This document shows positions 1-12,572 of a stretch of DNA of 64,000 nt, piece by piece (the first letter of the stretch is position 1; each line of letters begins with the position of its first letter). Origin of the DNA: Phanerodontia chrysosporium. Lineage: Eukaryota; Basidiomycota; Agaricomycetes; Polyporales; Phanerochaetaceae. The notes beneath the pieces were generated by a model, which made no database searches, had not been told where the DNA came from, and was given only the letters and a program-made list of their open reading frames with translations. The translations under genes and the position numbers were made by a program. The stretch covers positions 2,232,001 to 2,296,000 of the forward strand of contig MJGA01000002.1 of assembly GCA_001910725.1 (NCBI GenBank). Direction: 5' to 3'.

Positions 1-2914
1 ACCTCGCCGATGCCCTCATTGCCTACCAGTCTGGCGTCTACCCGTCAGGGTCAGGGCAACATTCGCCCCCCTTCACGTCGTGCACGCTAAACCTTGAAGT
101 TTTGCGGAGGCTGCCTCGTCGAAGTCTCTATTCACGCACGGACATTGATTTCTGTACTTCTACTGCAGGGGACGACAATCACACTCTCCACCAAGACTGG
201 CCAGCGGTATGAGGGCGTAATCGGTTCGACGAATGGCGAGGGTGATACTCCGGGCGTTACCTTGAAGGACGTGAAGGAGATTTCGGGTCCCGGGCAGCCT
301 CTGAAGGACTCTCTCTTCATCGCCTCTACCAGCATCGACACGTGGTCATCAGGACCTGCCGACGCTAAGTTGACTAACGGCGATAGTAAGTACCTAAATC
401 ATGTATGGTTCATGACACATGTTCACGCAAGACCGATAGGTTTCAAGACTGACGTTGATATCAGCAAAGCGAACAACCTAGTCCGCGAGCGGCCCCTGCA
501 GGCATGGGCGGATGATATTCCAGACGGTGCGACTGCTTCGGGGACAGGAGGACGCTACGTACACAACGACGATGTCACTTTCGGTCCCGGTGCATCATCG
601 GGCAGTAACCAATGGGACCAGTTTGCCGCCAACGAGAAGTTGTTCGGGGTTAAGGCGAACTTCGATGAGGAGGCCTACACCACCAAACTTGATCGGAACG
701 CGCCTGACTTCAAGGAGAAGGAGAAGAAGGCTCAGCAGCTCGCTGCCGAGATCATGTCGGTGCGTACTGTGTAGTTGAGCCAGCAATGGGCGACTGACAA
801 TGCCTGAAACAGGGCACCGTCAATAATGTTCACATCGCTGAAGAGCGCAGGATGGACTTCGTGGGCGAGAATGGCACGAATGAAGAAGAGCGGTATGTGT
901 ACTTCATGAATATGCCCTAGCGGGGATCTCACGACTATATGACAGCTATGGCGCTGTCGTCAGGAGCGCGAATGCCTACGTTCCTCCTGGTGCTCGCAAG
1001 GCTGCTGCCGCAGCGGCGGCGAACGGTGGATCTCCTCCCTCGACTATGCCAGCAAAGCCCGAGATCCCGAAGGTCTCGGTCAACGGCCCAGACGGCTCTG
1101 GCGCAAAGGAATCCCAGAAGCCCGCATCTCCTGCGCCAGCTAGCGGAGCCGCCAAGGTAATCCCGGCTTGTAAATCAAAGACTAGGCCATGCACTGATGC
1201 CATGTGTCAGCCGGCTGACCCTCTCCCTGCCTTCCGCGACTTCGTCTCCAATGAGCGCGATAGGCTCATGAAGAAGAAGCAAGCTCTGATGAAACACGAG
1301 ATGGACAAGCGGATGGCGGATCTCGTGAAGTTTAGCAAGACTTTCAAGGTATACACATCTCGTAACTTCGATCGTATTCGATTGTTCATGTCAACCATGA
1401 CTCCAGCTGAACAAGCCGATTCCCGACGACTTGGTTCCTATTCTTGCGAAGGATGAGGAGAAACAGCGGCAGATCAAGGAGAAGTCTACCAAGGATGCCG
1501 AATCTGCCCAAGCTCGCACCATTGGTCCTTCTAGCTTGGTTGCCACCGGTACCCCTACCATCCAGCCATCCGCGACATCTGCTCGCATCGGCGGTACACC
1601 TGTGGTGGCCAAGGCTCCTACAGCCGGATCTCCTCAGCCTGGAGCTGGTTCGAAGACCCCGCCTGCCTTAATCAAGGCCTCGTCTTCGACAACGCCACCA
1701 AGCAAGGATGCTGCAGCTGGAAAGAGGATATCAATGGTCATCCAGCCCATCCCCCCCTTCAAGGGCAAGCGTTCTTCGGTCGCGCCCGCTGCATCTGGCC
1801 CTGCTCCCAGTGCTAACGGTGCTCAGCCTCCCACTCTGCGGACCAATTCCACCAACAATGCCAACACCACCGCGCCGCTTTCTCCGACTGCCGCGAACCG
1901 CTTGAACGTCAACGCGTCTTCGTTCCGCCCAACACCGAAGAGTGCTCAGCCGTCTGGCTCTCCCAACGCCAAAGAACAACAGCCTGTCGCGCCAGGTCCG
2001 CCGAACCCCTTCTTCGGTACTCGCCCACTGAAGAAGTCGCCCCCTGTGCACATCAAGGACGACTTCAATCCCTTCAAGTATGCGAAGGTTGTTGAAGCGT
2101 CGCAGATTGCGCCGCAATGGCCGTACAGCGGCAAACGCTACCTTACCATGTTCCCTCCCCTCCCGACCCCTCCTCAGCAGCAGTCTCCGCACCTGGCGCA
2201 CCCTGGACCCCCGGCCCCGATGCAGCAGCCCACTTTCGAGGACCAATCATCGGATCCTGCGGCGCAAGCTGCTCAGGCTGCCGCACGCGGCTACGTCTAT
2301 GCCTACCCGCCGTACGGCTATCCTGGACAGGTGTGTTTCTCCCTGGTCCCTCTTGTGCCCGATATTGACAGTACGCTAGCCGATGATGCCTGGCATGCCT
2401 CCTCCCCCTGGCCATATGCCTCCATACATGCAGCCCATTCCGTACCCATACATGCCACCACCAAATGGTTGGTACATGAGCGGACCTTCGTCGCACCCAG
2501 ACGCTAATGCATACATGACAGCCATGTACCCTGGGACTCCCATGGGTCAGATGCCACGTAAGTAACCTATGTCCCTCTCGCATTTTGGACTGACCTCACT
2601 GTCCATCCAGCACCCACTTTTATGCCTCCCCCTGGTGCTTACCCGCCACCACCTAATGGCACCGGCCCAAGGCCGTCAATGCCTCCCACCCCCATTCCCT
2701 CTCATGCCCATCCATACTACCACCAGAGCCCACAGCGTGCGTAGTCACTTTTTGATACCTTGCTTTAGACAGAGACTGACCGTTATTTTTTGTAGTCCAA
2801 CACGCCGTTCCCTACCCCATGATGATGCCTCCCCCTGGCGCCCCAGTCCCGCCTCATCCGTACGAAGGCCAGCCCGCGCCTCCAGTACAGATGGGCGGGG
2901 TCGGACACGCATAA
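1..2914 (+). CDS. PBP1: Ataxin-2/Pbp1 homologue, 5' partial
   Basis: Poly(A)-binding-protein-binding protein of the ataxin-2 family, which acts in cytoplasmic mRNP and stress-granule biology and in poly(A) control. In order: an Lsm-like segment (GQRYEGV..GVTLKDVKEI), an LsmAD segment (ANEKLFGVKANFDEEAYT, then HIAEERRMDF), a basic helix (FVSNERDRLMKKKQALMKHE), a PAM2 motif LNVNASSFRP that should bind the Pab1 MLLE domain, a FNPFKYA block, and a Pro/Met/Tyr-rich tail. Exons read: about 169-385, 440-759, 813-892, 946-1156, 1211-1348, 1407-2330, 2380-2557, 2611-2736, 2796-2914, all with GT-AG introns and matching phases. Bases 1 to about 93 hold an open frame that probably belongs to the N-terminal exon, but I could not fix the splice into 169. 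The true start lies outside the window. Confidence 0.93.
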
Positions 2915-5900
2915 GCCGCCAGGGCAGCCAGAACGCGGAGGTACAACGGGCGCTGGGAGCTACGCCTGCCCCGGCGCGCGCCATGAGTGTCACACGTCTC
3001 GTTATGAGGGAAAGAGCTCGCAAATGGGGCGGCATCGCCGGGCAGGGGTTGCTATGGGGCTTGACGAGATGTTGTAGTTTTTGCTTCTGTCGTCCTCCGC
3101 TGTGCTGTCTTGGTTCGTCTCATGTTGTAGTTACCTGCATTCTCTATCCATTGGTGTTCTCGCAGAAATGATAGGGAGTCGGAGCAGAGCGAGTCGAAAG
3201 CGTGAGCGGAAGCTGTTGCTGTAGAACTGGCAAGTCGTGGTTAGTCTGTTCACACCGTACGACACCTAGGTTGACGACTTTTTGTGTCATCTCTGAGCTA
3301 TCGTGCATGTAAACATCCATTGAAGCGGACTTGTAGTAGTACACAGCAATTCCGGAAACCTCGGCAAATATGTCCCAATCTGTGAAGGCCATCCGCAAGC
3401 CCTGACTTGACATATCTTCGGCGGGGAAGCGACACCAGAAGGTCAGCCTGTCCCAGACACCCTTATGAACGGCAGTGATATCATGGCTTCCGAACACAAG
3501 TTGTCGGGGAAGTCGGTCCCACGGGGCCCTCAGAAGCGGGAGGGCTGGCCGGCGTGCGCACGGGGTACGCGGTCGGATCCCACGGCCACGTCTTCACCCT
3601 CGTCTTGCCATTCTTTCGCACAGCCGGCAGCTGAGGGGCGGCGGCGGGCCGTTGCACGGAGGCGTGTGGCTCTCCGCGCTGCGCGGGGCGGCAAGGGTCC
3701 TCCGGAGCACTCCCGGTTTCCTGCGCCACATGCCTCGGAGGCTTTGGCGGGGCTGATGGTGCATGGGCGGTGTCTGCTGCGCGCGGCGACGTCGGGGCGC
3801 GGTGCCCGGCCGAGAAGAAGGTTTTCCAGCCGCGGATGCGCCGTGGCTTTCCGCGAGTGGTGGGTAGCACTCGTCTGCGGGGCTGTGGTTTGTAGGGGTG
3901 CGTTTATTCAGGCGCATAGCTGGAGCTCGGGGTGGCGATACGATGTGGTGGGAAGAGTCTATTGGACGTGTCGGCGTCCCTTTGCGCGATTTATTCTAGT
4001 CTGACCTGTTCTACTGCCTTGTTGTATATACGTACACCGTTGTTTTTGTAAGGCCTGATGACAACCTTGTAGATTACGTCCTGAAGGTCCAGGATAACCG
4101 CGTTAGGATGCATTTATCTTCTCCACATGGCAATGAGTGACCGATACATTCAGGCTCGAAACACTGGACTCACAACCTAATACATTCAGAGGCTGTGTGT
4201 AGGCCAGGGCGTTGATACCCGTTTTGTCGAACTCTAAACTGAATTGACGTAGAGAAGTAGTTGTGGGGGTCTTCCTAAAGCTAGCGAGCTAGGAATCTGG
4301 CTTCCGTTTGAGACAAGTTGTGGCGCACGATAGTTGGATATCTGAACTCACCCAGAGATAAGATAAAGCCTGTATCCACGTTGATATGTGCCACAGCCTT
4401 ATCCCCTAGTTTGGAAATCAGCAGCCATTCGCTCGCGCACTAGACTGCTACCAGACTGCACGTAATTGAACGACTGCGGGGGCTCATAGCTCTAACGGCC
4501 CTACACGAGGGCCACTGCTTCCTGTGGCCTAGGCAGTGCCCGAGTTCGAAGCCTGAAGCTCGAAACATGGAGGCCTGTCCGGATGCACGGCTACCAAGGA
4601 CCGTAGTTCTGGCGTCTTCCTGCTAACAGTGACTTCTTGGATCTGGTTAGCGTGGTTTACGCCTGGATCATCGCACGGGCACGGGACGTACTTCAATGAC
4701 GCGTCAGCAAGCCACGGGGCCGAGTACGCAGCCCCGCGGAGGACGTGTTAAGATGACGGTGTGCCGGGCCCGCAACCGGTGCTCGTGCTGTGGCGTCGCG
4801 GGGCGGCGGGAGAGGTATCGCTCGTGCATGACGGAGGAGCATGAGGCTCCCCACATCCCGCATTGGCTGATGGGGCTGCACAGAGCGGTGACGTCGAGGT
4901 GGTGAGATGGATTCTGGGAGATACCAGAAGCCAGCTGCTATGCATTGACGAACGCGTCAGAAGGCGTGATCGCAACACCTCGAGGCGGGGCACTGGGGAG
5001 AACGCAACGGCAAACCTGATCCAGAGTCGCTGATCTTGGAGAGATGCACACGGATCCGTTGGGGACCGCACAGCCCTCAGCAAGCGGATATGAACAGGAT
5101 GCTTCACATTACATATGCGTGAACGGCGGATATCCAGAATCTGTCAAATGCGGCACTGTGTACTAGGTTTAGTGGCGTCGTGCGAGCAGAAGAGCAGAGT
5201 GGCGCTTTGAACGAATGACGACTACCTCAGAATGGAGAGTGTGGCGCAAATGCCTGTGGGTGCACGAGGCGGACCCATGAGGCCACTAGGACGCTCGTGG
5301 AAGCATCTCTGCGGCCGACATGTGTTATACGCCCGCCGGCACAGCAACTGATGCAGAGCGTCGTATGAGGCACATCAGGGTCATTAAGGTGCGAGCGGCA
5401 GGGAACGTACCACGCAAATGATGATAGACCCTGTCCAACACCACTCAAAGCGGCCTTCCGAGTCCTTGAAACAGCATATGTCCAGCTCAAGCTGTCAATG
5501 AAGGCTGCAGCATATTTCGCAGGAATGCTGTCATTCGATACACTAGACGGTGACGGCGAGTTGAGGTCGAAAGCGTTCGCAAATCCGTGAGAGTTGCGGG
5601 AGAAGGCGAGGAGAAGACGCGCCACATTGGAAGGAGTAGGGTGCAGACATCATACTAGCATAGTCTATTGGAGCTTTGCATACAGTGCACAAGCGTAGCG
5701 ATAGCGACGAGCATGGGAATAGTGAGAGATTAAGGGGCGGCTTAGTAGGGGAAATAAGGATACAAATAAATACGACAGCGTGATGTGGTAGTGTGACAGT
5801 CGAGGGTTGATGTTGGGTTTGTGCCAGCGATGCCAGCTCTTCGAGCGAGTGCAAGTACAGCACTGCGTTTAAGGTGGTGATAGTACAGGGTTTGTTTTGT

Positions 5901-5987
5901 GGCAGGCCTAGGGTCCGAGTGTCAGGGAAAGCGCGATTCGGCACAGAGGAGTCAGACTGACCTAGAGCCCACTTTCGCCTAGGGGAA
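2915..5987. other. Gene-poor stretch, no confident gene
   Basis: About 3 kb between PBP1 and the small ORF at 5988. ORFs on both strands lack recognisable domains and mostly overlap each other in GC-rich sequence around 3.5-3.9 kb. The least implausible are minus-strand 3144-3497 (starts MFGSHDITAVHKG) and minus-strand 5227-5625 (starts MARLLLAFSRNSHGF). Neither has a family match that I know or clear splice partners. The first part will hold the PBP1 3' UTR. I see no tRNA, tandem repeat or transposon ends. Confidence 0.5.
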
Positions 5988-6206
5988 TCATGAACGGTAC
6001 GACCGTTGGCTGCTCCCAGACGACAAGGCAGGGGATGCCAGCTGCCTGCTCTCCATGAGGCGCGCGTATAGTCTCTCCCGCTTGCGGTCCTCCGACTCCT
6101 GTTGCCTGGCCAGCAGTGCAGGGTCTGGCGGGGTGGTGCTGCTCGGGAAGTAGTAGCGGTCGAGGGTGGGGGCGCGAGGCCGAGTTGTCTGGTATCTGGT
6201 AGACAT
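5988..6206 (-). CDS. Small hypothetical protein, 72 aa
   Basis: Intronless ORF starting MSTRYQTTRPRAPTLDRYYF. It has a charged helical middle (LARQQESEDRKRERLYARLM) and a Ser-rich tail. There is no signal peptide, transmembrane segment or domain that I recognise. What supports it as a gene is a clean TATATAA box about 82 bp upstream of the ATG on the same strand and a composition unlike the surrounding non-coding DNA. A function cannot be given. It may be a short cytoplasmic protein expressed under specific conditions. Confidence 0.45.
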   Translation of the reverse strand: MSTRYQTTRPRAPTLDRYYFPSSTTPPDPALLARQQESEDRKRERLYARLMESRQLASPALSSGSSQRSYRS

Positions 6207-6287
6207 GCTTGTGGTGCTGGTGGTGTTGGTTGAGCGTTGGAAAGCGTTGGAGGATTTGGGTTCGGCTAAGCATTCCTCGGTGGCAGG

Positions 6288-6294
6288 TTATATA
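6288..6294 (-). promoter_or_regulatory. TATA box of the 72 aa ORF
   Basis: TATATAA on the minus strand, about 82 bp before the ATG at 6206. The position fits a fungal core promoter with a short 5' UTR. Confidence 0.45.
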
Positions 6295-7166
6295 GCAGCA
6301 TCAGCACAGCCACTCCCGCCCTTCGGTTGGGCGCAACAATTGTGGCTGGTAACATGGAAATGATATATGGGACACGAGTCCCTTGTGTGAAACTTGCCGA
6401 CGGTAAGGTTCAACCTGGGGTGGTAGATAAACAAGGAGCCCTAGAATCGCCGATGAAGGGAAGGTTGCCTTGACGGCCTGACGGCTGATTCACGCGATGA
6501 GCCAGGAGGCTGCAATAGATGTTGAAACCTTGTCTTGCCATGGGAAACAGAGGAACACAGCCGGAGAATCATGTACATCTATGTCGTTGCTGATCCTCTG
6601 TGTTGGTCGGCGATGACTTCGATGCCGGCATGCCATCTTGTCGACACGACTGTCGTCATCCAGGTCGATGAAGGGTCCGCGTGTGCAGCAATCAGAACGA
6701 GTCAGAGATAAGGGACGGGACGAGACCGTCGGCGATGCATGAGAGCGGTCAGGCAGGGCTGGAGAGCGGCGCAGTCGGGAGGACTCTGGCAGCGACACGA
6801 CTGACGCGCTTTCAAAGGGCACGTGACTGGAAGCGCCCGCCATCTTTTGGCGCCTCATCGACATCAGCGTGCAGCCAGTTCAAAGTTCTTCCTCATCGAC
6901 CTCCACGACTTTCACGGCCTCCTGGCTCGACGTCCGCCTCACAGTTCGTCTCTAGTGCATGCAACGCAGTTCTACATCTGACTGGAACCATAGTCAGCGC
7001 GCAATCTCCTTCCCATCGCGTTTTTGCCACCGCCCCGGACTCTGCTCTACCCCGTCTTCTACCGCGGAACTGGAGATCATAGAAAGCCTCTCAGGTACCT
7101 TAATCCTTCCATCCGTGCTTATCGAACCGGTTCACAAGCATATACTAGTTTCTGGATCACCGTGTA
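6295..7166. other. Intergenic, divergent promoters
   Basis: No supported gene. This contains the upstream regions of the minus-strand 72 aa ORF and of the plus-strand gene at 7167, including a pyrimidine-rich leader before 7167. Overlapping ORFs at 6490-6864 and 6681-7082 have no coding character that I trust. Confidence 0.5.
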
Positions 7167-9875
7167 ATGCCAGACGGCAACGTCGCAGAGCAGCACGATG
7201 ACTTCGACACCGACTCTCTCTTCGGCTCACCCCCGCCTCACCGGGCAGAGGTAGGTCACCTTCTCCGCTAGCTCTGCCTGGTGGGCAGAACAGCGTGCAA
7301 AACGTGGGGACCCTTGCACTTCCTGGTTCCCATTTGTATTCTGAACTGCCGTCAGTACCTCCGCCAGCGCCCAACGTAACTGTGGGCACCAGTGTCGCGC
7401 GGCAGCGCTCACAGCCGCCGAATACCACGCAGCAGGCTCCGCCACTCAGGTCCTCGACTGTGCCACCTAGTGCTGTTGCGTCTGCCTCGCGTCCCTTTCC
7501 GCCGCCTCGGAAGAAAAAGCGGGCTAGCAGACGCACAACGCCGGCCTCGGATGCACGTCCAACTCCTCCTCCGATTGAGCTCCCTTCCCCCACTGATCCT
7601 CCGCCGACGAATTTCCTCCGCAACCAACAAGGCTTACTGGGACATGCTGGTCTCGTAAGCGGTATCCATCCGGCAAACTTGTCTTTGCAAAGGCATCTCC
7701 GCGGCAAGACTCCACAGAATCCTATTGTCATCGAAGATGAAGACGATCAGCCGTCCATCGGCCGCCGTCCGCCGCAAACAGCAATTGCTACGGGCAAATT
7801 GCCAGTACCGTCAAGCGAGGAGATACTGCAGAACCTTGTGAAGCAAAAGAATCTCATTCCGGTCATGGATGCGCTGGTCCGGCTGGTCGCAGGCTCTGCT
7901 GTGCCCTCGCCTCCTCCGTCTTCAGGTGCCTTCCAAAGTCCTGCAACGCCGTCGACTCCTCAGGTTGCCCATCAACCATACGCTTACCCGTACTACCCAT
8001 ATCCATATTCGTACCCTTATTATTACTCCTACCCCTACGGCTACACCTATCCATACGCGGCCTCCGCGTACCAACAGCCTCCGGCTTCCTCCACATCCGC
8101 CGAACAGCCTCAGGTGAAGAAACGGAAATTGAGCCATGTTCCTGCCGGCGCCAGCGAGTGGGATGTTCCATATCCCTTCCCGGAAGGCCAAGGTCCGCCA
8201 GATTATCACCGGAACTGGCAGAAGCTGAGAGGTCAGCAACTGGTTGAGGATCTGGTGGGGCTTGTCAAGAGCGCTGCTAGGAAGGCGGCGGTGCAGAAGG
8301 CGCAAGGAGAGGAGGGTTCGAAGGATGGGCCTGTGGTTGGCTCGGTGGAGTACTACAGGGAAAGGGTTCTTAGGCATTATCGGCAGCAGGGACGGTATGA
8401 AGGCTATTCGGCGACTCAGCCCATGCGACCGTTGGAACGCACCCCCGTGCCCTCGCAAACATCTCCCGCTGCGGCACCTGTGCGAGCTTCTCCCCTTTCC
8501 GCTCCATCGAACGTCGATCAACCAGAGCCCCCCAACGAACACGCTACAGAGTCAACCCAACAGTCCATCGGGCCTGAAGATGTTCGTGCATTATCTGACA
8601 CAGCATCGCACGGCCTCGACGCGTCGGCGGACTCTTCACAAGCTGAGCCTCCCGCCGATTGCCCAAGCGTGACGCGCGTCGCCGAGAAAACTCACGACGA
8701 GCCTTGCCACGATGTAGCGGCCAACGCGGGCGAAGCGAAGCCGGATCAGACCCTTGAGCAAACAACGGACAACACCCAAAGCAACATCGACGACCTACTT
8801 TCTATCTTCAACGACCTTCCCGTCGGTGATATAGACGCCCTCTTGAGCTCAACCGACTTCTCTTCCATCAACGCGGAGGACTTTGACCTTGGCGCAGCGT
8901 TTGACATGACTGGCATAAACACCGGAGATGCAACTGCTACCGATGCCTCAACAGGTGAAGCGACTAACACGTCAGCCGCCAACGCCTTCGATCTTGAGTT
9001 CACCCTCAATGCGTCCTCGCTGCCTTCTGACATCCCCATCGACCCTGAACTCCTGGCCCTGATGCAGTCAGAGCCTTCGCCAATGCCCTCTGCAGAAGAG
9101 CCGCAAGCCCAATCAGAAAAGGCTTCTGTACAGACGACAACGATGGCCTCAGGGAGCGGTGCACCACCCACGCCAACCCTCGTTGGGTCCCGATGTCCCA
9201 GGTCGACTACGATCCACCGACACCGGAGTGGAACTTCCAGTTCCCGGAGCCAGCGATTGCGGGGTCGGAGAGGGCGGGCAGCGAAGCGAGAAGCGAACAA
9301 GGTGGGTCAAAGATTCGCGGAACTTTGAGGAGACAAGTGTTGACCAGAAATGCCAATCGCGTAGATGTGCCAGGAGAGAAGTCGAAGGACAAGGGCAAAG
9401 GGCGTGCGGTGGAGGTTATCGACGTGGATCGTGAGGAGTCGCCGATGGTCGTGGACCCGACGCCGGGCACCTCGAACAGAGGCTCCGAAGCCCCCGAGCC
9501 GCCGCCGCGGCAGTTCGACATCCCCGTCATGCCAACGCCGACGCCGCAGCCGCAATGGGTGCCGCCGCCAGCTCCTTTCAGCGTCCTGGACGTCCTCGGG
9601 CCCTTACGCAGGACTCTCGAGGCATACTTGCCCGCTCAGCGCTCGCGCGTCCCGTCCTTGCTCGTCGCGCCCCCAATCACCATGCCCCGCGAGCGGCAGC
9701 CTCGAGTCCGAAGGACCGGGAGGACATCCTCAAGCGGGCGCGTCGCATGCGCGCCCAGATCGCGGAGGAGATCGAGCGGGCGAAGGTCGAGCTGTGGGAG
9801 ACGGCGATGGAGGGCGGGTGTCTCGCTGTGCTCGCCAAGGAGCGAGAGAAGCTGGTGGCAGAGAAGAAATCATGA
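7167..9875 (+). CDS. Large Tyr/Pro-rich hypothetical protein
   Basis: Predicted about 890 aa protein of unknown function. The first exon (7167-7250) encodes MPDGNVAEQHDDFDTDSLFG. A short 38 bp intron follows and the rest is one long exon. Features in order: a Pro/Ser-rich N-terminus, an acidic patch (IVIEDEDD), a Tyr/Pro tract near 7980-8060 (repeated YPYYPYPYS units), a charged folded-looking segment (WDVPYPFPEGQGPPDYHRNW, then LVEDLVGLVKSAARKA), a long acidic Ser/Thr region with FNDLPVGDIDALLSS, and a C-terminal coiled-coil-like helix (DREDILKRARRMRAQIAEEI). The frame breaks at about 9189-9191 (CCC) and again at about 9695 (GG). One extra base at each place joins the three frames into one protein and makes the total length divisible by three. 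It resembles a nuclear regulatory or scaffold protein, but that is inference. Confidence 0.75.
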
Positions 9876-10009
9876 TATTCACACACGCACTCATCCTCAT
9901 GCCTGACACATGCAAGTTGTATGCAATGCATCGCTTAAGATAGTATCACTTCAATGCATTCTGAAGCTTTGAGCAACGATCCTGATGAACTGAGCGGTGT
10001 GGTGTGACA

Positions 10010-11201
10010 TTAGGGTGTTGGTAGATAACTCAACAAAACGACAGAGGACGAGTCACGCTGCAGAACAACGATGGCTTTACGCCTTCGCTTCCTTGTTTCT
10101 GTCCTCGACTTTGGTGCCATCTCGTACTTGTCGAAGCCTTGTGATGCCTGCACGACATCATCTGGGGCGTCAGGCTCGAGGTGGCCTTGAGCGTTCCGTC
10201 GCGCTCTGAACAAGATCCATAAGCACAAGTTGCGAGCGGGATGACGCCGACCGAACAACAAACCTAAAGAACGTGTACGAGAGGACAACATCGTCCAAAT
10301 TTCGACATGCAGGATCGTCGAGGATGTCCTTGTCTATGAAGAAGAGCAGAGGCATGTCGACCTCTTCACCAGCGAGCAGCTTCTGCTCTTCGAAGCAGAA
10401 ACATTCGACCTTCGCGAAGTAGGGGGCAACCTGAAAGCCGTGAACTGTTAGTTCATCCATACCACTGCGTGAAGGTGGGCATACCCTGTCTGGTGTAACG
10501 TTGTACGTCGCGATTCCGATGATATCCTTGTCAGAGGTGTTCTTCGCTTTGTAGAATGCCAAGCTGCTCTCTCCGGGAAGCACGCTGATGAACTTTTGCT
10601 GAGGTGTGAACGACCATGGGAGAGAATCCGACTTGTCCGCATTGAAATGGACTTTTATGCGTTTCGCTTCTTCCACCGGGACCATCCTGTCCGCCTCGAA
10701 CTTGCCCATGCCGACCTTGGGTGTACCCGCGAAGCCGGTCGCGGCACAGAACATGCGATACAACGGTACGGCAGCATACGTGACACCGACGCCAACAATA
10801 ATCTGTATGTTGTGTGGAGCTGAGTAGGAGCCCTCAGGGGAAGTAGAGACAGGTTCGGGCGTACCACAGCGGTCGTGTACATGAGCAGACTCCTGTTCCG
10901 GGCCTTGTACATCTCATTTCGGGATGCGAATGCCTGTTGGGCCGTAGTTCGGTGCGGCGGAGGTGTCTGAGCAGTGTTGCTCGAAGACGAAGACGGGCCC
11001 GCGCCGGTGGCATATTGTCTGCTCTTTGCGGGGTGTCGCCGGAGGCTGCTATTGACCGACCATCGTGTGCACTACGAGATGTCACTCAGTGCTGCAGAAC
11101 GCTGTCATGCAATAACCTACGGAATACGCCCGGGTGGTCAGGCGGGCTGCCGTGCACTCGTACCGCTGAGCAGCGAGCCGGACGTGGGGGAAGAAGTTCA
11201 T
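10010..11201 (-). CDS. COX11: Cytochrome c oxidase assembly protein Cox11
   Basis: Inner-membrane copper chaperone that helps build the CuB site of cytochrome oxidase subunit 1. Coding parts: 11164-11201, 10865-11048, 10485-10802, 10264-10430, 10010-10205, totalling 903 bp and 300 aa. The N-terminus is a mitochondrial presequence (MNFFPHVRLAAQR, then SRQYA). Next comes one membrane span (IIVGVGVTYAAVPLYRMFC), then the CtaG/Cox11 domain with ATYNVTPDR, the copper-binding CFCFEEQ, PLLFFIDKDILDDP and SYTFFR. The C-terminus runs about 25 residues past the usual end into a basic tail. No frame break is seen. Its ATG lies only 101 bp from that of the neighbouring J-protein gene. Confidence 0.95.
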
Positions 11202-11302
11202 GAAAGCTGCCGACGGCGCCTACTACATCTTGCTCTCTCCCGCCACCCCGACGCCCGCCCACCTCTTGGCTGCACGCCATCACCCACTCCTTACGGCCCG
11301 AC
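11202..11302. promoter_or_regulatory. 101 bp divergent promoter COX11 / J-protein
   Basis: The start codons of the minus-strand COX11 gene (11201) and the plus-strand J-protein gene (11303) are separated by only 101 bp, so both 5' UTRs and both core promoters share this interval. It is C-rich and has no obvious TATA box. Confidence 0.6.
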
Positions 11303-12368
11303 ATGTCTGAGCAACCCTCCACGTCTACGTCTGCTGCGCCCAGCAAGTCCGCGACCCCAGCTATCGATGAGGCCGACATTGAGAAGCTGCTCAGTCGCGA
11401 GGCGACGGCTTTCCAGCGCGAGATTGAGGTCGAACGTATCCTGAAGGCCTTTAAACTCAAGTGCGTGTCTTTCGCCACTGCGTCTTCTCGTACACCACAC
11501 TAAACTTCCAAAGTCCATACGAGATTCTCGACATAGACGAAACCGCCAAGCCTGAGGAGATCAAGAAGAAGTACAGACAGCTCTCGCTCTGTGAGCATCT
11601 ACCCCCACCTTCCACCACCATGGGCTGTAGGCCGCGCTTCCCCTCGAGGTCCGGCGCCCACGCCCCCTGCGGTTTCACTTGAATGTTGCGGTTAGTAGCA
11701 CAGAGAACGCTAAACGTACGTTACCCGTGTCCTAGTCATCCATCCTGACAAGACCCCCCATGCTCGTGCTCCAGATGCCTTTGATCTCCTCAAGAAGGTC
11801 GGTTAGGTCGCTGGTGATGAGAGAGGCACGTATACTCATGCGGTGAATGTACAGGCGGAGTCAGAGCTGTCCGACGAGGCGAAGCGCGAGGAGCTCGATG
11901 CGGTCATCAAGCAGGCCCGCGTCACGCTACTCAAAGGGATGAACCTCCCGACGACACTCGAGGATAACGACCCGAAGCTGAAGAACCTGACGCCTCCTTG
12001 GAAGCAGCAGCTGCGTGCAAAGTCAAAGGAGCTGCTCATAGAAGAGGAGGTGCGGAGACGAAAGTGCGTACATTTACTCTTGCAGCTGCGTGAAGCATCT
12101 AAACTCTATTGCGCATAGGGCGATCAAGATGAATCTGGCAAACGAGGGTCTTGAGGCTCGCAAGAAGGAAGAGGAAGTCATGGCCAGGAAGCGGAAGGCT
12201 GAGGAAGAGGCGAGCTGGGAAGGTAAAGGTGCACATACTTAGGCTCCCGATCTGTATGCTGACATGCTCGCGTTCCTAGCTGGACGGGAGCAGAGAGTTG
12301 GCAGCTGGAGGAACTTCACCAGCTCCAAGAACAAGAAGAAAAAGCAGAAGGTTGCGATCCTCGGCTGA
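11303..12368 (+). CDS. SPF31: J-domain protein, DNAJC8/Spf31 type
   Basis: Nuclear J-protein that associates with the spliceosome (human DNAJC8, fission yeast Spf31). Exons 11303-11460, 11514-11590, 11736-11797, 11855-12063, 12119-12222, 12280-12368, giving 232 aa. The J domain follows an N-terminal helix: NPYEILDIDETAKPEEIKKK, then the HPD motif in IHPDKTPHARAPDAFDLLKK. After it comes a long charged helix with KQARVTLLKGMNLP and LTPPWKQQLRAKSKELLIEE, and the basic tail GSWRNFTSSKNKKKKQK, which is typical of this subfamily and looks like a nuclear localisation signal. All phases agree. It is convergent with RMI1, 204 bp apart. Confidence 0.92.
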
Positions 12369-12572
12369 GCACAGCAGAGATGTAGCATGTGTAGGTACGG
12401 ATGTGTCACTCTTATGAGTGCATACAGTCAAGTGCCGTTATAGGGACTTATCAACGTAGAAATTGTACAATCTTGAGCACTGCATAGGCTATACCAGAGG
12501 AAACTATTATACATGCATACAATCCAAATGTGTGCGCCACATGTTCCAAGTCTCGACTTATGCGCCTGACTG

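Noticed and set aside
3465..4004. 179 aa plus-strand ORF in GC-rich DNA
   Set aside because: Overlaps long ORFs on the other strand. Arg/Ala-rich composition, no motif, no splice context.
4490..4570. GTTCGAAG string resembling a tRNA T-loop
   Set aside because: No paired stem on either side and no anticodon arm upstream.
9067..9203. Intron to explain the frame change near 9190
   Set aside because: No GT-AG pair of sensible length gives the right phase and keeps the conserved text. A single added C does.
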